Shown here piece after piece: positions 45,537-56,025 of a stretch of DNA of 64,000 nt; positions within the stretch are counted from its first letter, which is position 1, and each line of letters starts with the position of its first letter. The notes below the pieces were generated by a model. It saw nothing but the letters and a program-made list of their open reading frames with translations. It ran no database searches and was not told the DNA's origin. This stretch comes from Phytophthora quininea (taxonomy: Eukaryota; Oomycota; Peronosporomycetes; Peronosporales; Peronosporaceae), in NCBI GenBank assembly GCA_011947345.1, contig JAAVTG010000799.1, positions 1-64,000 on the forward strand, in the 5' to 3' direction. A program made the position numbers and the translations under genes.

Positions 45537-46287
45537 ATCTGCTCTTCAGGTGCTTCGAGGATGCTTGATCTGTCAAGATCGAACGTCTTGGCGGGACGTG
45601 GGAGGTCAGGAGCAGCGCGGGAATCTTCACTCTGCGTCCTTGAATATTTGCCAGACCAGTAGTCGCTCGGATCTACTTGGATCTGGGGCCTGGATCTTGG
45701 ATCCAGGTGGGGTTTGCCTTGGGGTGTGTCGGGGTCCTTTCCCATACTTGAACGCTTCCAATAGCGTGATCTTGGGGGTTGAGGGTCGATCGGTCGTCCT
45801 GGCCAAGTAGTAACTCCAGTAGACCTTGGATCTGCACTTGGTACTTGCGGATCTAGGCTGCGAGTGGATCTGGCCAATATACAATCCAGATCACCCGAGC
45901 ACCGCTTGATCCGTAGTGATCCCGACGTAGCTTGACTGGGCCAATGTAGTTCCCGGGGTCCTGAACGCTAGGAAGGGCACTTGTGGTGTACAAGGCAAAT
46001 TCGACTCTGTATTCAGCAAATTATGGTTGGATCCTATCCTAAAGTCTATCTTATCGCCAGATCTATGTTACCGCACTGGATATCTTCACTCTTTGGGCTC
46101 GTGTCGTGCCAGATCGATGGCTGGGGCGTTCCACGTGGAGATCTGGGCCCGCACTTGGATCCACTATGGATCTCTTCGGATCCAGTACGGATCTCTTCTT
46201 GTTGGATTCCCATTCGCTGATCCGAGATTCTGGGAAAGTGCTTCACCACAGGATCAGTGTGTGGTGTGGAGATTTATCCAAGATCCG
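45537..46287. repeat. GATC-dense tract
   Basis: By my hand count, about 26 GATC tetramers in 750 bp, mostly as GGATCT/GGATCC, where about three are expected by chance. No regular period is visible. Confidence 0.75.
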
Positions 46288-46439
46288 TCAACGAACTGTC
46301 GCCTCTGCTATTTGCTGATGAGTTGGACCAATTGCGACGTGAGGCGAAGGTTCGCTGAAGGTCGCTATCCCGAGGTGGTCGCTATTGCGAACTATCTCCT
46401 GGTCGTTAAATCTTCGGATGGGTGGCTCCGACGGCGACG

Positions 46440-47363
46440 CTTGTATTTCACTTGACATTTGTATAGATTTATCGATAAGGGTAGGACTAGAGAGTAAGAG
46501 CCCGCGAGGGTGATACAAAGAGAGCAGAATTTTCCCCCGACTTCCCAAGCGGCCAAGCGTCCTAGGTAAGCACCTCGCCCTGTGGTCGTGGGTTATGCCT
46601 GCCAGCGAACACAGACCTTCGTGAAGTGAGTGTTCGTTTGGACAGGCCAAGAGTGAAGAGTGGTAGTTAGAGTGTATTTTGGTTTGACCCTATTAATAGG
46701 GAGTGTTGGGCGAAAGAGCCCTTGTGTGTGGAGTGCGGGTCGCATTCCAACGTGACTTCCGGCCGGGGTTATACTCCGGCGCCCCCGTAAAGAGTCCACG
46801 GGACTAGGCAACCTTCATCTGTTGGTGCCACGGGGTTTAGTGTGTGTGAAAGAGTGTTTGGACGTACAGGTGAAGGCTCGTGCCTGTAGCGTCGGTTTAT
46901 ATTTGCCTTCAGCGTAGACAGTGAGCGGAAGCCACACCAGCTCGGGCAGGGTCGGATCTGGTTCCTTCAGATTACGCCCAACATTCGCCTGACGATCTGG
47001 AAGGTGTATTGTTGTGTGCGGAAGCTCGCTGCTACCTCAGCGAAAGTTCAGTGGATTCCTACACCACAGGTGCAAGCAGGTGACGAAGACATAGAGCATT
47101 GTTGCAGTTACACTGAGGCTGTGAAGCTTGACAGGAAGTAGCCAAGGATCGGTAGAAAGTAATACAAAAAGTTGGTTGCAAGTTCGGTGACGAGCAGCAC
47201 CGGCACAGGGGGAACAGTCACCCTCTGTCGGCCAGCACGACCCAGTTGTTGAAGGCCCATCGGCACAGACGCAGGGTCAGCACGAAGCTCAAATCTCCAC
47301 GGAGCAGGAGTACTTCAAGAAGCTTTGTTACAACCCTATCACGCCTGCGGCGCGCGCATTGTA
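46440..47363 (+). mobile_element. Decayed LTR/leader/gag relic (copy B)
   Basis: Diverged relative of 22070-22840 with the same order of landmarks. Downstream (about 47190-47363) a frame without an ATG reads a Gln/Pro-rich gag-like start ending STEQEYFKKLCYNPITP before a stop. No polymerase follows. Read as the 5' remnant of an LTR retrotransposon. Confidence 0.4.
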
Positions 47364-47691
47364 AATTGCCATCCAGAAAACATAGTAATTCGACTAAGCT
47401 AGCTAAATATAAAAACTTCATCCCATCACAACTACGAAGCGTATCACAATTAATAAAATGCTCGAAAAGCATGGGTATTCTTCGTTTACCAACTAGCTCT
47501 ACTGCAACTCTTAACTGCTGAATAATTACAATTACCCCATGCAAAAGAATAATGCACGCCATCAATACTGCAGAATTGACTTTTAAACTCGGTCAGAATA
47601 TAATCATCGTCGCAAAAATGTTCGTTCAAGCAAGTGGGGCTACGGAGCACCGACTCCGGAGCTCCGGAGTAGAGAAAGCTCCAGCATGTGA

Positions 47692-47859
47692 TTAATTCCA
47701 CGACCTGTAGCGCCAAAGGTCGACGATGTTGGATCTTCGAAGAAACTCGAGCACGCTCTCATTATCGTTCGCAAGCGATGATAGGGCTTGTGCAGCCGAT
47801 GTCTGGCTGAACGAGCCAAGAAGAGTACTACCGAGCACCAAGAAGGCGCATGGCCGCAT
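47692..47859 (-). CDS. Possible small secreted peptide or truncated effector
   Basis: 55 codons from an internal ATG. The first 24 or so residues (MRPCAFLVLGSTLLGSFSQT...) look like a signal peptide with an Ala-rich cleavage region. The mature part is short and contains FLRRSN, faintly like the RXLR region of oomycete effectors but without RXLR or EER. It could equally be chance. Confidence 0.25.
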   Translation of the reverse strand: MRPCAFLVLGSTLLGSFSQTSAAQALSSLANDNESVLEFLRRSNIVDLWRYRSWN

Positions 47860-48026
47860 CAGACACATGTTGCCGTTGAACAAGTACTTGTCGGTCTTGC
47901 TGAGTACCTACCCGTCCACGCCGCTGAGAGTCTTGGCCACAGGACGGATGCAGCACGTGTAGGTAAATGCATACATGTATCAAGAACTGCTGATTAACGT
48001 GCAAAATAACGAAGGATCCCCCAAGT

Positions 48027-48560
48027 TCAAGAAGGATAACATTCTTCTTGAAAGCCAGTGTCATCGCTTTCAAGAAGAGCTTGAAAAGAAGTCATCAGTG
48101 CAGCGTTAGAACTGTTGGCTGTAGAAAGGAGGTTCTGCTCGATGATCTCAAACCTGGAGAGTTCGCGTCGTGTGCTGTAGATCCCATAGCCAGCTTGGTG
48201 GTGGTATTCATTTCGTGTTGCGGTCTCGTGACGGCTACGCAGAGGCACAGGCTCAAGTATTCGTGTAGGAACTCTCGTTATAGCAGAAGGGAGCCACCAG
48301 TGATGGTCGAAGTGCTCCGGTTCGAGTTTTAAGAGACCATCCGACTCGATAATTTTCATCAGGTCGTGAATACAAGGACGCCCATGAATTCTTCTAAACG
48401 AACCATCACATATGCTTCTCTCAAGCTCGTGAACCACAATCTTGTGTGCTTGAGCCCACAATTTGTTGGTCTTGTTCAAGGCCCACTGAGTACCTGTCGT
48501 TTCCGAAAAAAGTGTAGGAATGTTACAAGCATCGTTCGCAGCTTGAAGGGGGGCTTGCAC
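48027..48560 (-). CDS. Unrecognised 177-codon open frame
   Basis: Moderate-length frame in AT-richer sequence, with a plausible amino-acid mix and several Trp and His residues (HFDHHWWLPS). No domain is recognised; its neighbours are transposon relics, so it may be a fragment of one. Confidence 0.3.
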   Translation of the reverse strand: MQAPLQAANDACNIPTLFSETTGTQWALNKTNKLWAQAHKIVVHELERSICDGSFRRIHGRPCIHDLMKIIESDGLLKLEPEHFDHHWWLPSAITRVPTRILEPVPLRSRHETATRNEYHHQAGYGIYSTRRELSRFEIIEQNLLSTANSSNAALMTSFQALLESDDTGFQEECYPS

Positions 48561-49296
48561 TCACTTGATTTTTACCCTGCGCTTTGTTGCACCGTACTCA
48601 GCTCATTTGTCTTCCAATCTAGGATACAGCACTGATTGTCGATCCGATTCGCTTCCGCTATACACGCTTTATACTTAACGAAAACAGCCACGCCATGCTC
48701 GAAATGCCAGCTCTCGCTCTTCAGTTCATCTCTGATTTATGAGATTGTTTTATCTACTGCAAAACCTACTGCAAAACATCAACCAAAACTTTTCGCTTGC
48801 GCTTCAACGTGGCTTCAACCAATGTGCCGTACAAATCGAAGGTTTCCTCGCCTGCAGCAAGCAGTACTATAGCAGCCATGGACGGGTGGATTTTTATTTC
48901 GCAATGCAAGCGCCGCAGACTCCTCGCTGCTCGAGACCGAGCACTGCTCACACGCTGCTCTGGTGGCTCATCGGAGCTGCCGTCCAAGGCACGGCGATCC
49001 ACGTTGGAGTCGAAGGAAACGGCAAGTGTGTCGCCTTGACACGCCCGTCACGCGTTGCAGCGCTGCGATTGGCTAAAAGTGCAGGAATGATAGTCACGCG
49101 CTGATTGCGCCGTTGACGCCAGGCGGCCTCTCGGTCCGTAGAAAGAGCGGATTACGCATCGCTGGAAGTACACGATTACGCCGTCCGGAGGAGTGTCTCC
49201 CTCCCGGTACCACCATCGCTGCAAGTCGCTGCTGGACGGACACTCCCGAATTGGCCAACAACTCGCCACACGCACAGCAACACAGCCACGCCCGCG

Positions 49297-50229
49297 ATGC
49301 CTGCGCCGCACATACACATGCACATGCACAGCCACGCGCTGCCCCAGCTCCCGAGAGGCGGCAGAGCGTCGTCGTCGTCGTCGTCCCGCAAGCGTTCGAC
49401 CCCCACGGCCGCCACCCTGCCGCCGATGGGCGTGCTGCTGGAGCAGCTCTCTCTCCACGTCTCGGCCGTGCGGCTCGCCAAGCGCGACGTGCGATACGAG
49501 CTGCACGTGCAGCACGCCGCCTCGGGCGCCTCGTGGCGCCGCTCGCGCTCCTTCGACGAGTACAGGGCCTTCCAGTCGCAGCTGCTGAAGGCGCTGCGCC
49601 TCGGCCACTTTTGCCAGGCTGAGTGCCCGTGGCTCTACTCGTTCGTCAAGAGCTACTTCCCCAGCTCCGTGACGCTCTTTGGGCTCGGCGCGCACAGCGA
49701 CTGCGCCGTCGAGAAGCGTCGCGACGCGCTCGAGCACCTGCTCGTGTCGCTGCAAAAGTTCCTCGTCAACCGCCAGAACGCGGCGGCCTGCTCCATCGTG
49801 GCCGGCAGCGTCACGCAGCTCGTGGCCGACTTTATGGTGGGCGACGTGAGCGACAAGCGCCACCCGCTCAACGGACTCAGCCGCCACTGCAGCCTGCGCG
49901 ACAGCGTGTGCTCATCCACGTCGCTGACGTCGGACGAGGGCGACGAGCTGGCGGACGAGGCCGAGGCCGAGGACTCGGGCGTCTGCGCGCTCTGCAGCTC
50001 GAGCCTAGACGCCGATCCCTTCAGCTCCGTCGACGCCGCCGACACGACGAGCTTCCACAGCTCGCGCAGCAACGACTCGTTCGGGTCGTCTTCGAGCCGC
50101 CGCAGCAGCGTGCACAGCTACGCGACGACGCTGTCGTGCGGCCACCAGTTCCACGACGAGTGCATCGTGTCCAAGCTGAACGAGGAGATGCGATGCCCGA
50201 CGTGCCACGCCGAGGTGGACGGCTTCTGA
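49297..50229 (+). CDS. PX-like and RING-H2 protein, right-arm copy
   Basis: 310 residues, intact. The N-terminus is His/Ser-rich (1-40). A PX-like region spans about 52-185, with RYELHV (66-71), RSFDEYR (84-90), LYSFVKSYFPS (113-123) and a long helix RRDALEHLLVSLQKFL. An acidic Ser/Asp/Glu linker (210-228) follows. The RING-H2 has its first Cys pair at 230/233, then a 47-residue Ser-rich insertion, then Cys281, His283, His286, Cys289, Cys300 and Cys303 in a C3H2C3 arrangement. It probably binds phosphoinositides and acts as an E3 ubiquitin ligase on endomembranes; this is inferred from domains. The ATG (GCGATGCC) is chosen because all downstream domains are in frame here. Confidence 0.8.
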   Translation: MPAPHIHMHMHSHALPQLPRGGRASSSSSSRKRSTPTAATLPPMGVLLEQLSLHVSAVRLAKRDVRYELHVQHAASGASWRRSRSFDEYRAFQSQLLKALRLGHFCQAECPWLYSFVKSYFPSSVTLFGLGAHSDCAVEKRRDALEHLLVSLQKFLVNRQNAAACSIVAGSVTQLVADFMVGDVSDKRHPLNGLSRHCSLRDSVCSSTSLTSDEGDELADEAEAEDSGVCALCSSSLDADPFSSVDAADTTSFHSSRSNDSFGSSSSRRSSVHSYATTLSCGHQFHDECIVSKLNEEMRCPTCHAEVDGF

Positions 50230-50516
50230 AGCTGCTAGCTGTGAGCAACAGCAGCGGCGCTTATTTATTGTTGGTCGACGACAAGCAAACACGAATAGTA
50301 TCAGCTTGAAAACAAACGCTCATCTTGCCATTTCCTACGAGACTTGACTACGATGGTATCCATAGCACCAGGTTGCTACGACGTACTGCAAATTAGTCAA
50401 CGCGAACCGGTCTTGATCGAAGTCCCGGACAGCGAAGAGTCTTGCCAAGAGAGCAACTTTATTGCAGCAAGTCGACCACCACCGACACCTACCACTGGGA
50501 TCAGTAGCGTCATCAT

Positions 50517-50819
50517 CTACACGCGCAGCTTGTGTTGCTGTGTGGTCGGATCCCCTTTCAGCGGGACACACTCCTTGTACACTTGCCACGAGTACGAGTT
50601 CTTGAGGAAGCGAACGCCCAGCCAGTACCAGCGAAACAGGCAGGATCCCTGGCAGGACGAATAGTCGATAGCGACGTCCTTGCCCGGGAAGGCGTCGTGG
50701 CAATTGTCAGCCTGCAGCACGCGCGTATCGTTGAGCCAGACTTCACACGGTCCGTCGTGCGTGTAGCCCGTCGAGCGCATGATTCCATTCGGAATGGGCT
50801 GCGGCGTGCCATTGGGGTC
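50517..50819 (-). pseudogene. Truncated AA17-like gene (codons 99-198)
   Basis: The duplicated 3' half of the AA17-like gene: 100 codons plus stop, from Asp99. It lacks the promoter, the signal peptide and the first copper-ligand histidine. An ATG just outside the junction (50831) could give a 104-residue product with a few foreign residues in front, but it would be neither secreted nor active. Confidence 0.9.
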
Positions 50820-50969
50820 TGTGTTATTCATCGCAATCCTGAAAACTTGCCTGCACGGAGCGGCACCCGCAGGTTTAGTTGTGTCTGCTTGTGCATACCC
50901 TCGAATACTGCAGTTTAGTCAGAGTTGCTGAACGTGCATTGTAGGCTATCCAAGATTATGGGGAGAGGG

Positions 50970-51310
50970 TGATATCAACACATGTTCACCACCACCTTCT
51001 GGTACACAGTGCCACGAACTTGGTACTACTCGAAGCACCGTCTCACTCTGCAGCTTACCTTCGTCTTCGTCAATCGATGGCAGACCCCCAAGAAACCCTG
51101 CCTACTGTGTGGTAGATTGACGTGCACGAGCTACGATAGGTCGTCTTCGTATTTAGATACTGTAAGTTCGCTAGACGCAGCGAGCGCTACGGGCGCTGCG
51201 AACTGGGACCGTGAATACATGCTACCTTGCGCTGACATCGAAAAAGTGGGTGTAGTACCAGCTTATTGGTACTGTGTACCAGAAGGTGGTGTTGGTTGGT
51301 GTTGATATCA
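50970..51310. mobile_element. 341-bp MITE with about 60-bp inverted ends
   Basis: The left end begins TGATATCAACAC, with ACCACCTTCTGGTACACAG further in and GGTACTAC at the inner limit. The reverse complement of the right end has the same three blocks in the same order. The ends are about 80 percent identical. No coding capacity and no clear target duplication. Confidence 0.75.
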
Positions 51311-51997
51311 ACTCCCAGGAGGGACTGCTCTCACAAATAGTTTATTAAAAGCTTCATCGGAAAGGCAGCACACGACTCGGGGTCATATATACCGGATCTA
51401 TAAGAACAAGGAATCACGATGGACTTCCACTTCCCCGACTAACCGTTAGTCTAACGATACTGCCTCCGTTGGATTGAACAGAAGCTTTTCAACTCACGTG
51501 AAGCATGTTGACTGCTTTTGCTTTGCGTTCCGCGTCACATCAACTCCCGTGATCTTGGATAGCCGAGCATATGTCCTTGTAGCAAATGCTTGGATGAGAC
51601 CAGTACCCCATAATCGTTTGAGCCTTGAGCGATTTCTGTTTGTACTGTTGATCGACGGGTACGAAGAATGTTTAAACAGATAAAGTCCCTTTGCAGATAC
51701 TTGTGTTTTAGTTGTTTTAGGAATGTGGTCGAAGAGCGCCGTGCAGATGAAGTGAATACCCGCCAACTAAAAAGAAATCCTTCCACCTAAGTCTGCATTT
51801 CGCGATCAACGATAGCGAAACCGTACCGCATATTGTACATGCGCAGCCGCATTTTTACGGAGCCCTCTTGGGATTGGAAATGCCGATCCTGGGCATCATC
51901 GGTGCTGTGCGCTGTCTATTTAACGCTCTCACCGGATATCGCGTCATATCGATCGTTCGCCACGCACAGCGCACTCCATCAAGCACAACCAAAATAC
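51311..51997. other. Region upstream of the GH7 gene
   Basis: No gene seen. A TATTTAA motif lies at 51916-51922, about 80 bp before the initiator. Confidence 0.4.
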
Positions 51998-52011
51998 TCA
52001 CTCCTCAATCT
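51998..52011 (+). promoter_or_regulatory. Oomycete initiator-like element of the GH7 gene
   Basis: TCACTCCTCAATCT fits the oomycete initiator pattern TCAYTYYNCAWTTT at 13 of 14 positions. A start at the A (52000) would give a 63-nt leader. Confidence 0.6.
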
Positions 52012-52062
52012 CCGCGCTTCTGCAACATCAGCCTCAAACGCACTACCGAAGTCCTGATTCAC

Positions 52063-53448
52063 ATGAAGCTCTCAACGACTGCCATTGGTCTCGCCAACAT
52101 TGGACTCCACTTGTTGATAGCTCCATCGTCGGCGCAGCAAGCTGGTACCCGAGTGCCGGAGAAGCACCCTTCATTGCCCTCGCAGATCTGTACGGCCGTA
52201 ACCAAAGTGCTGGCTCAAGTTGGTCAAGTCGAACAAGCGGACACCAACGTTGTCAAGTGTGTAACGGAGAAATCGTCCGTGGTGATTGACGCGAACTGGC
52301 GCAAAATCACCGCGGCCAAGACGGGCGCCTTGTGCTACGAAGGGGAAAAGTGGAACACGGCCGCATGCTCGACGCCCGAGGAATGCGCCAAGTGTGAGCT
52401 GCAAGGAGCGTTGTACGAAACCAACCACAGCATCACAACCACCGACAGCGAGCTGACGCTGAAGCTGGAAACACCCACCGGTGTGGGCACACGCGTGTAC
52501 ATGTTGGACGCGTCGGGAAAGAAGTACAAGCAGTTCAAGCTGCTGAACCAGGAGTTCACGTTCGATGTCGACATGTCGACGCTGCCTTGCGGCTCCAACG
52601 GAGCTTTGTATTTCTCCAAGATGGACCCCGACGGCGGATCCGCGCGCTTCCCGACCAACACCGCTGGAGCCGCGTACGGCACGGGATACTGCGACGCTCA
52701 ATGCCAGACGGACATTCGGTTCATCAACGGCGAAGGCAACCTGAACAACACGTACGGCTCCTGCTGCACTGAGATGGACATTTGGGAGTCCAACAGCATG
52801 GCCACAGCCTACACGACGCACCCGTGTTCGACCAACGGCCAGCAGAGATGCCTCGATCCGAAGGACTGCGGGTCCACGGATGAAACGCGCTTCACGGGCT
52901 GGTGCGACAAGCCGGGCTGCGATTTCAATCCGTTCCGCATGGGCGACAAGACCTTTACGGTCCCGGCAAGAAGTACGATATTGACACGACTCGCCCATTC
53001 ACGGTCATCACGCAGTTTGTGACGGACGACAACACGGAGAAGGGCGAGCTGGTGGAGATCCGTCGACTGTACAAGCAAGACGACCGCGTCGTGGACAACT
53101 CAAAGAGCTCGCTGAAGTCTCTGAACGGCACAGACTCCATCACCGACAAAATGTGCAAGGACTCAAGGCTCTCTTCGGTGACCACCCGTACGTCATGGGT
53201 GGTCTCGCGCAGCTTGGCAAGGAGATGGTGGGCGGCATGACGTTGGCTATGAGTGTCTGGGTGGACTACGGCTCCAACATGACTTGGCTGGATAGCTACA
53301 TCACAGGCGATGACCCGACGGAGCCCGGCAAAATGCGCGGTGGGTGCCCGAACCCCGGTGGCAGTCCCGCTAGCGTCTTCGCCGAGAGCCCCGACGCAGC
53401 CGTGAAGTTCATGAACATTCGCTCGGGGACTTTGGATCGACGTACTAG
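52063..53448 (+). CDS. GH7 cellobiohydrolase, three apparent frameshifts
   Basis: Secreted cellulase that cleaves cellobiose units from cellulose chain ends. The ATG at 52063 starts a signal peptide (MKLSTTAIGLANIGLHLLIA, cleavage near SSAQQ). GH7 features follow in order: ALCYEGEKWNTAAC, GALYFSKMDPDGG, GTGYCDAQC, and the catalytic motif EMDIWE. Its acid/base and nucleophile carboxylates are Glu237, Asp239 and Glu242 by this start (codons 52771-52788). GWCDKPGCDFNPFRMG and GGMTLAMSVWVDYG come later. The frame shifts at a T-run (52954-52956), at about 53162 and at about 53423; each is explained by one missing base. With the last shift allowed for, the gene stops at 53446-53448. So it is either a recently broken gene or an intact gene with sequence errors. 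Confidence 0.88.
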
Positions 53449-53611
53449 AGTTGAGAAGGAGGATACGAGTGCTAGCTGGAGCCCTAGAATCACGACAAAG
53501 TTGAGACTGATAAGCCAGTTTTGCGCTTTCTAGACATTTTGCCAACAAAAAGGCGATGACCAAGACATTAAAAGTCTTATAACAGAATTGCATGCCCAAC
53601 ACCGTGTTAGG

Positions 53612-53620
53612 GTCGGTCTT
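53612..53620. repeat. Target-site duplication of the MULE, left copy
   Basis: GTCGGTCTT, repeated exactly at 57868-57876 on the far side of the element. Confidence 0.75.
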
Positions 53621-53857
53621 GGGAGTCCTTAACGCACCACTGTAAATGTTACCGATCTGCGCCATTGGTAATTTATCGCGAAAATAATATGATTCGCCTG
53701 GAAGGACGATTCAGTCCCAAGAGCTTGCTTAGCCAGTTAAAATACTGGCGAAAGCGAATGCCCCAACACGCAACATTGCAGCATTTCTAGCTTCACAAAC
53801 AGGTGTGGTACTTTCTTATGTTTTATTAAAATGTCGTTAGCGTATCTAATGTAAATA

Positions 53858-55507
53858 GTTTTAGAGCTTGGCGTGAAGCCTCAACATGTCCACAACTTGC
53901 TAGCGTGGCGATATGGCGGACCCTCCGTCAGTCGACGTGTAACAGCGCTTATCGAGGCATTTGATGCCTCCGAGGAAATGGATGCAATGTTAGGCGAAGG
54001 TTTGTGCACAAACGTTACCGGGAAAGGCATTTCAGTCTGTGAGATGCTCATTTGCAATCAGAAGAAGCCAACGCTAAACGCCTGCTTCATGTTTTTTTAA
54101 AGAAAAACATCGGCGATTTTATAACGGAGACCTTTGTTATCGACAAAGACTTTACTGAGTGGCGAGTACTCAATAGTGTGTTCCCCGACGCAAAGGTGCT
54201 GTGTAAACTTGTTGATATGTACTACGAACGTCACTGACGAGGTGTTTGCGCGCAATGAAGGTCCTCCTCTGTCAGTTCCATGCCATTTTGGCTGTAAAAA
54301 GAAGCTGGCCGACAAGAAATACGAGATCATTATCGCTCACCGTGATAAACTTGAGATCTACTGGCGCCGAATGGTATCTTCACCTACGAAAAAGGGGTTT
54401 ATGTCTGCGTTGAAAACATTGCAGAGCAAGGCGGGTATTTATTCCCCAAATTTCACAATGTACACCAGTGAGAATTGGCTGAACTGCACCAATATGTGGG
54501 CTCAGCATGCCCGCGGTCGCTACTTCCCTTGTGGAAATACGACAAGTAATCGCATTGAAGCGACGTGGAAGCAAATGAAGGCTGACACTAGCGTGTCTTG
54601 CGGTCTGGACAAATGCATCTCTAGTGTTTTCCGCTACCAAGCAATGCGACGGCGTGAATTCAGATCCGACCTATTGCTGTTCCAACACTCGACCCCCTTC
54701 GACGAGTCTCAGCCCGTTGCGATCTGTCCACTTCAAGGCCACACGGGCACCTTTGCATTCAACTTCATTCGCGAGGAGTACCGAAAACATCATACCGAGT
54801 GCAGAAAGTGTGGGGTTGCAAGGCGCACGAGCCATGAAATCCACTTGTCGGTCGACGCAGGCGCAGTAGTGGTCAAGTTGGATGGAAGCTGTAGCTGTTT
54901 ATTTTTCTGCTCAACACACCTGCCATGTCGCCATCTCATGTACGCAATACTTGACGTGAAAATGGAGGACAGCGTGACAAGTAATTTGTTGGCACAGCGG
55001 TGGGACCTCAGTCGAGTAGTTGACATTTTTGACGCTCTCGGAGATGGAATTGCAGAATTGAGCAATCTCGAGCGATGCGGAACACGTGTGTCTCGTCAGC
55101 ATCCGAAGAGCACGGTGTTCTACGTAAAACTTAAGAAGCACGAAGCCGCAAAAGTCGAGGAAGTCGTGTATAGCGACGTGGAGAAGTATAACATTGCTGT
55201 GGAGGCACTACGACCGGTCATCACGGCGCTGGTAGTGTCACCGTCTACTGATTTTGTTTCAAGTGTGCCGGCTGTGGAAAAGATAGTTGCTGGTGCTCTT
55301 GCCGTCGTCCCAGGAGACGACGCTTCACGACAAAAACCGCTGCTAGCTGCACTGAGTGTATCTTTAAAAACCACGCAAGCGTCTTCAAGATCCGAATCAG
55401 CCCCACCCAACTTGTCGACAAACAAAGACGGCGGCAATGTGTTGGAGGTTGAGGGCGACGGGTGGTGCCTGCTGGACCAACCTACAAAAATACAAGCCAA
55501 AGCCTGA
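53858..55507 (+). pseudogene. MULE transposase with SWIM zinc finger, frameshifted
   Basis: The first part (to about 54237) reads FVIDKDFTEWRVLNSVFPDA in one frame, the MULE block around a catalytic Asp. The rest continues in another frame to 55507 as a long open stretch. That stretch includes RYFPCGNTTSNRIEATWKQM (the region near the catalytic Glu) and a SWIM finger, CSC, then CRH, around GSCSCLFFCSTHLPCRHLMY. The C-terminal 120 residues have no known domain. At least one frameshift near 54200-54240 separates the halves. Confidence 0.8.
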
Positions 55508-56025
55508 ACGCAAGGAGCTTAAATTTGCGCTAGCTCCAAATAAAAAAGGGGTCCATAAACTTCGACGCCGTGGCAGCAACAAGAAGTTACGTTCGCCATG
55601 ACTGCTGACTGAAGTCGTCAGGGAAGAATGGCACGACGGCGCAAAATTGACGTTTGCAACGTCTGGGCTTCCTACTCAGTTGATCAGGCCAAACTTGCTT
55701 CTTTGTTTGAGTTATACCCGGTAGTGTATCGTCCGAAAAAGAAGCGGTTCAAATCAGCGACTGTTATCGCCGATCCGCGGGAGCCAATTGCATCGATGGC
55801 AGTGGTGTTTGATGAGGGGCTGCTATAAATATGTATTGAGCAATTACGAAGCCGATAACGGCTATATTTGGCAAACTCGGTGGGGACTATTCCTAAACTT
55901 GCTGTCTGCGTAGACGGCGAGGAGTATGCCGAGTACGTATTACACTGACAATTGTTTTCATCTGTCAATATCTAACTGTACTGTATATCAGGAAACTCAT
56001 CGCTGAAAAGAAGACGCTCTGCGAT

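Larger units (their letters stand above)
44608..48686. other. Spacer of the inverted duplication
   Basis: 4079 bp with no intact gene. It holds a GATC-dense tract, an LTR/leader/gag relic (46440-47363), a short secreted-peptide-like frame (47692-47859) and an unrecognised 177-codon frame (48027-48560). Confidence 0.7.
48687..50819. repeat. Right arm of the inverted duplication
   Basis: Reverse complement of 42475-44607. Its outer end cuts the AA17-like gene at codon 99. Beyond 50819 the sequence has no relation to the left flank. Confidence 0.95.

Noticed and set aside
52171..52998. 275-codon minus-strand frame over GH7
   Set aside because: Antisense shadow of the cellobiohydrolase, whose motifs are clearly on the + strand.
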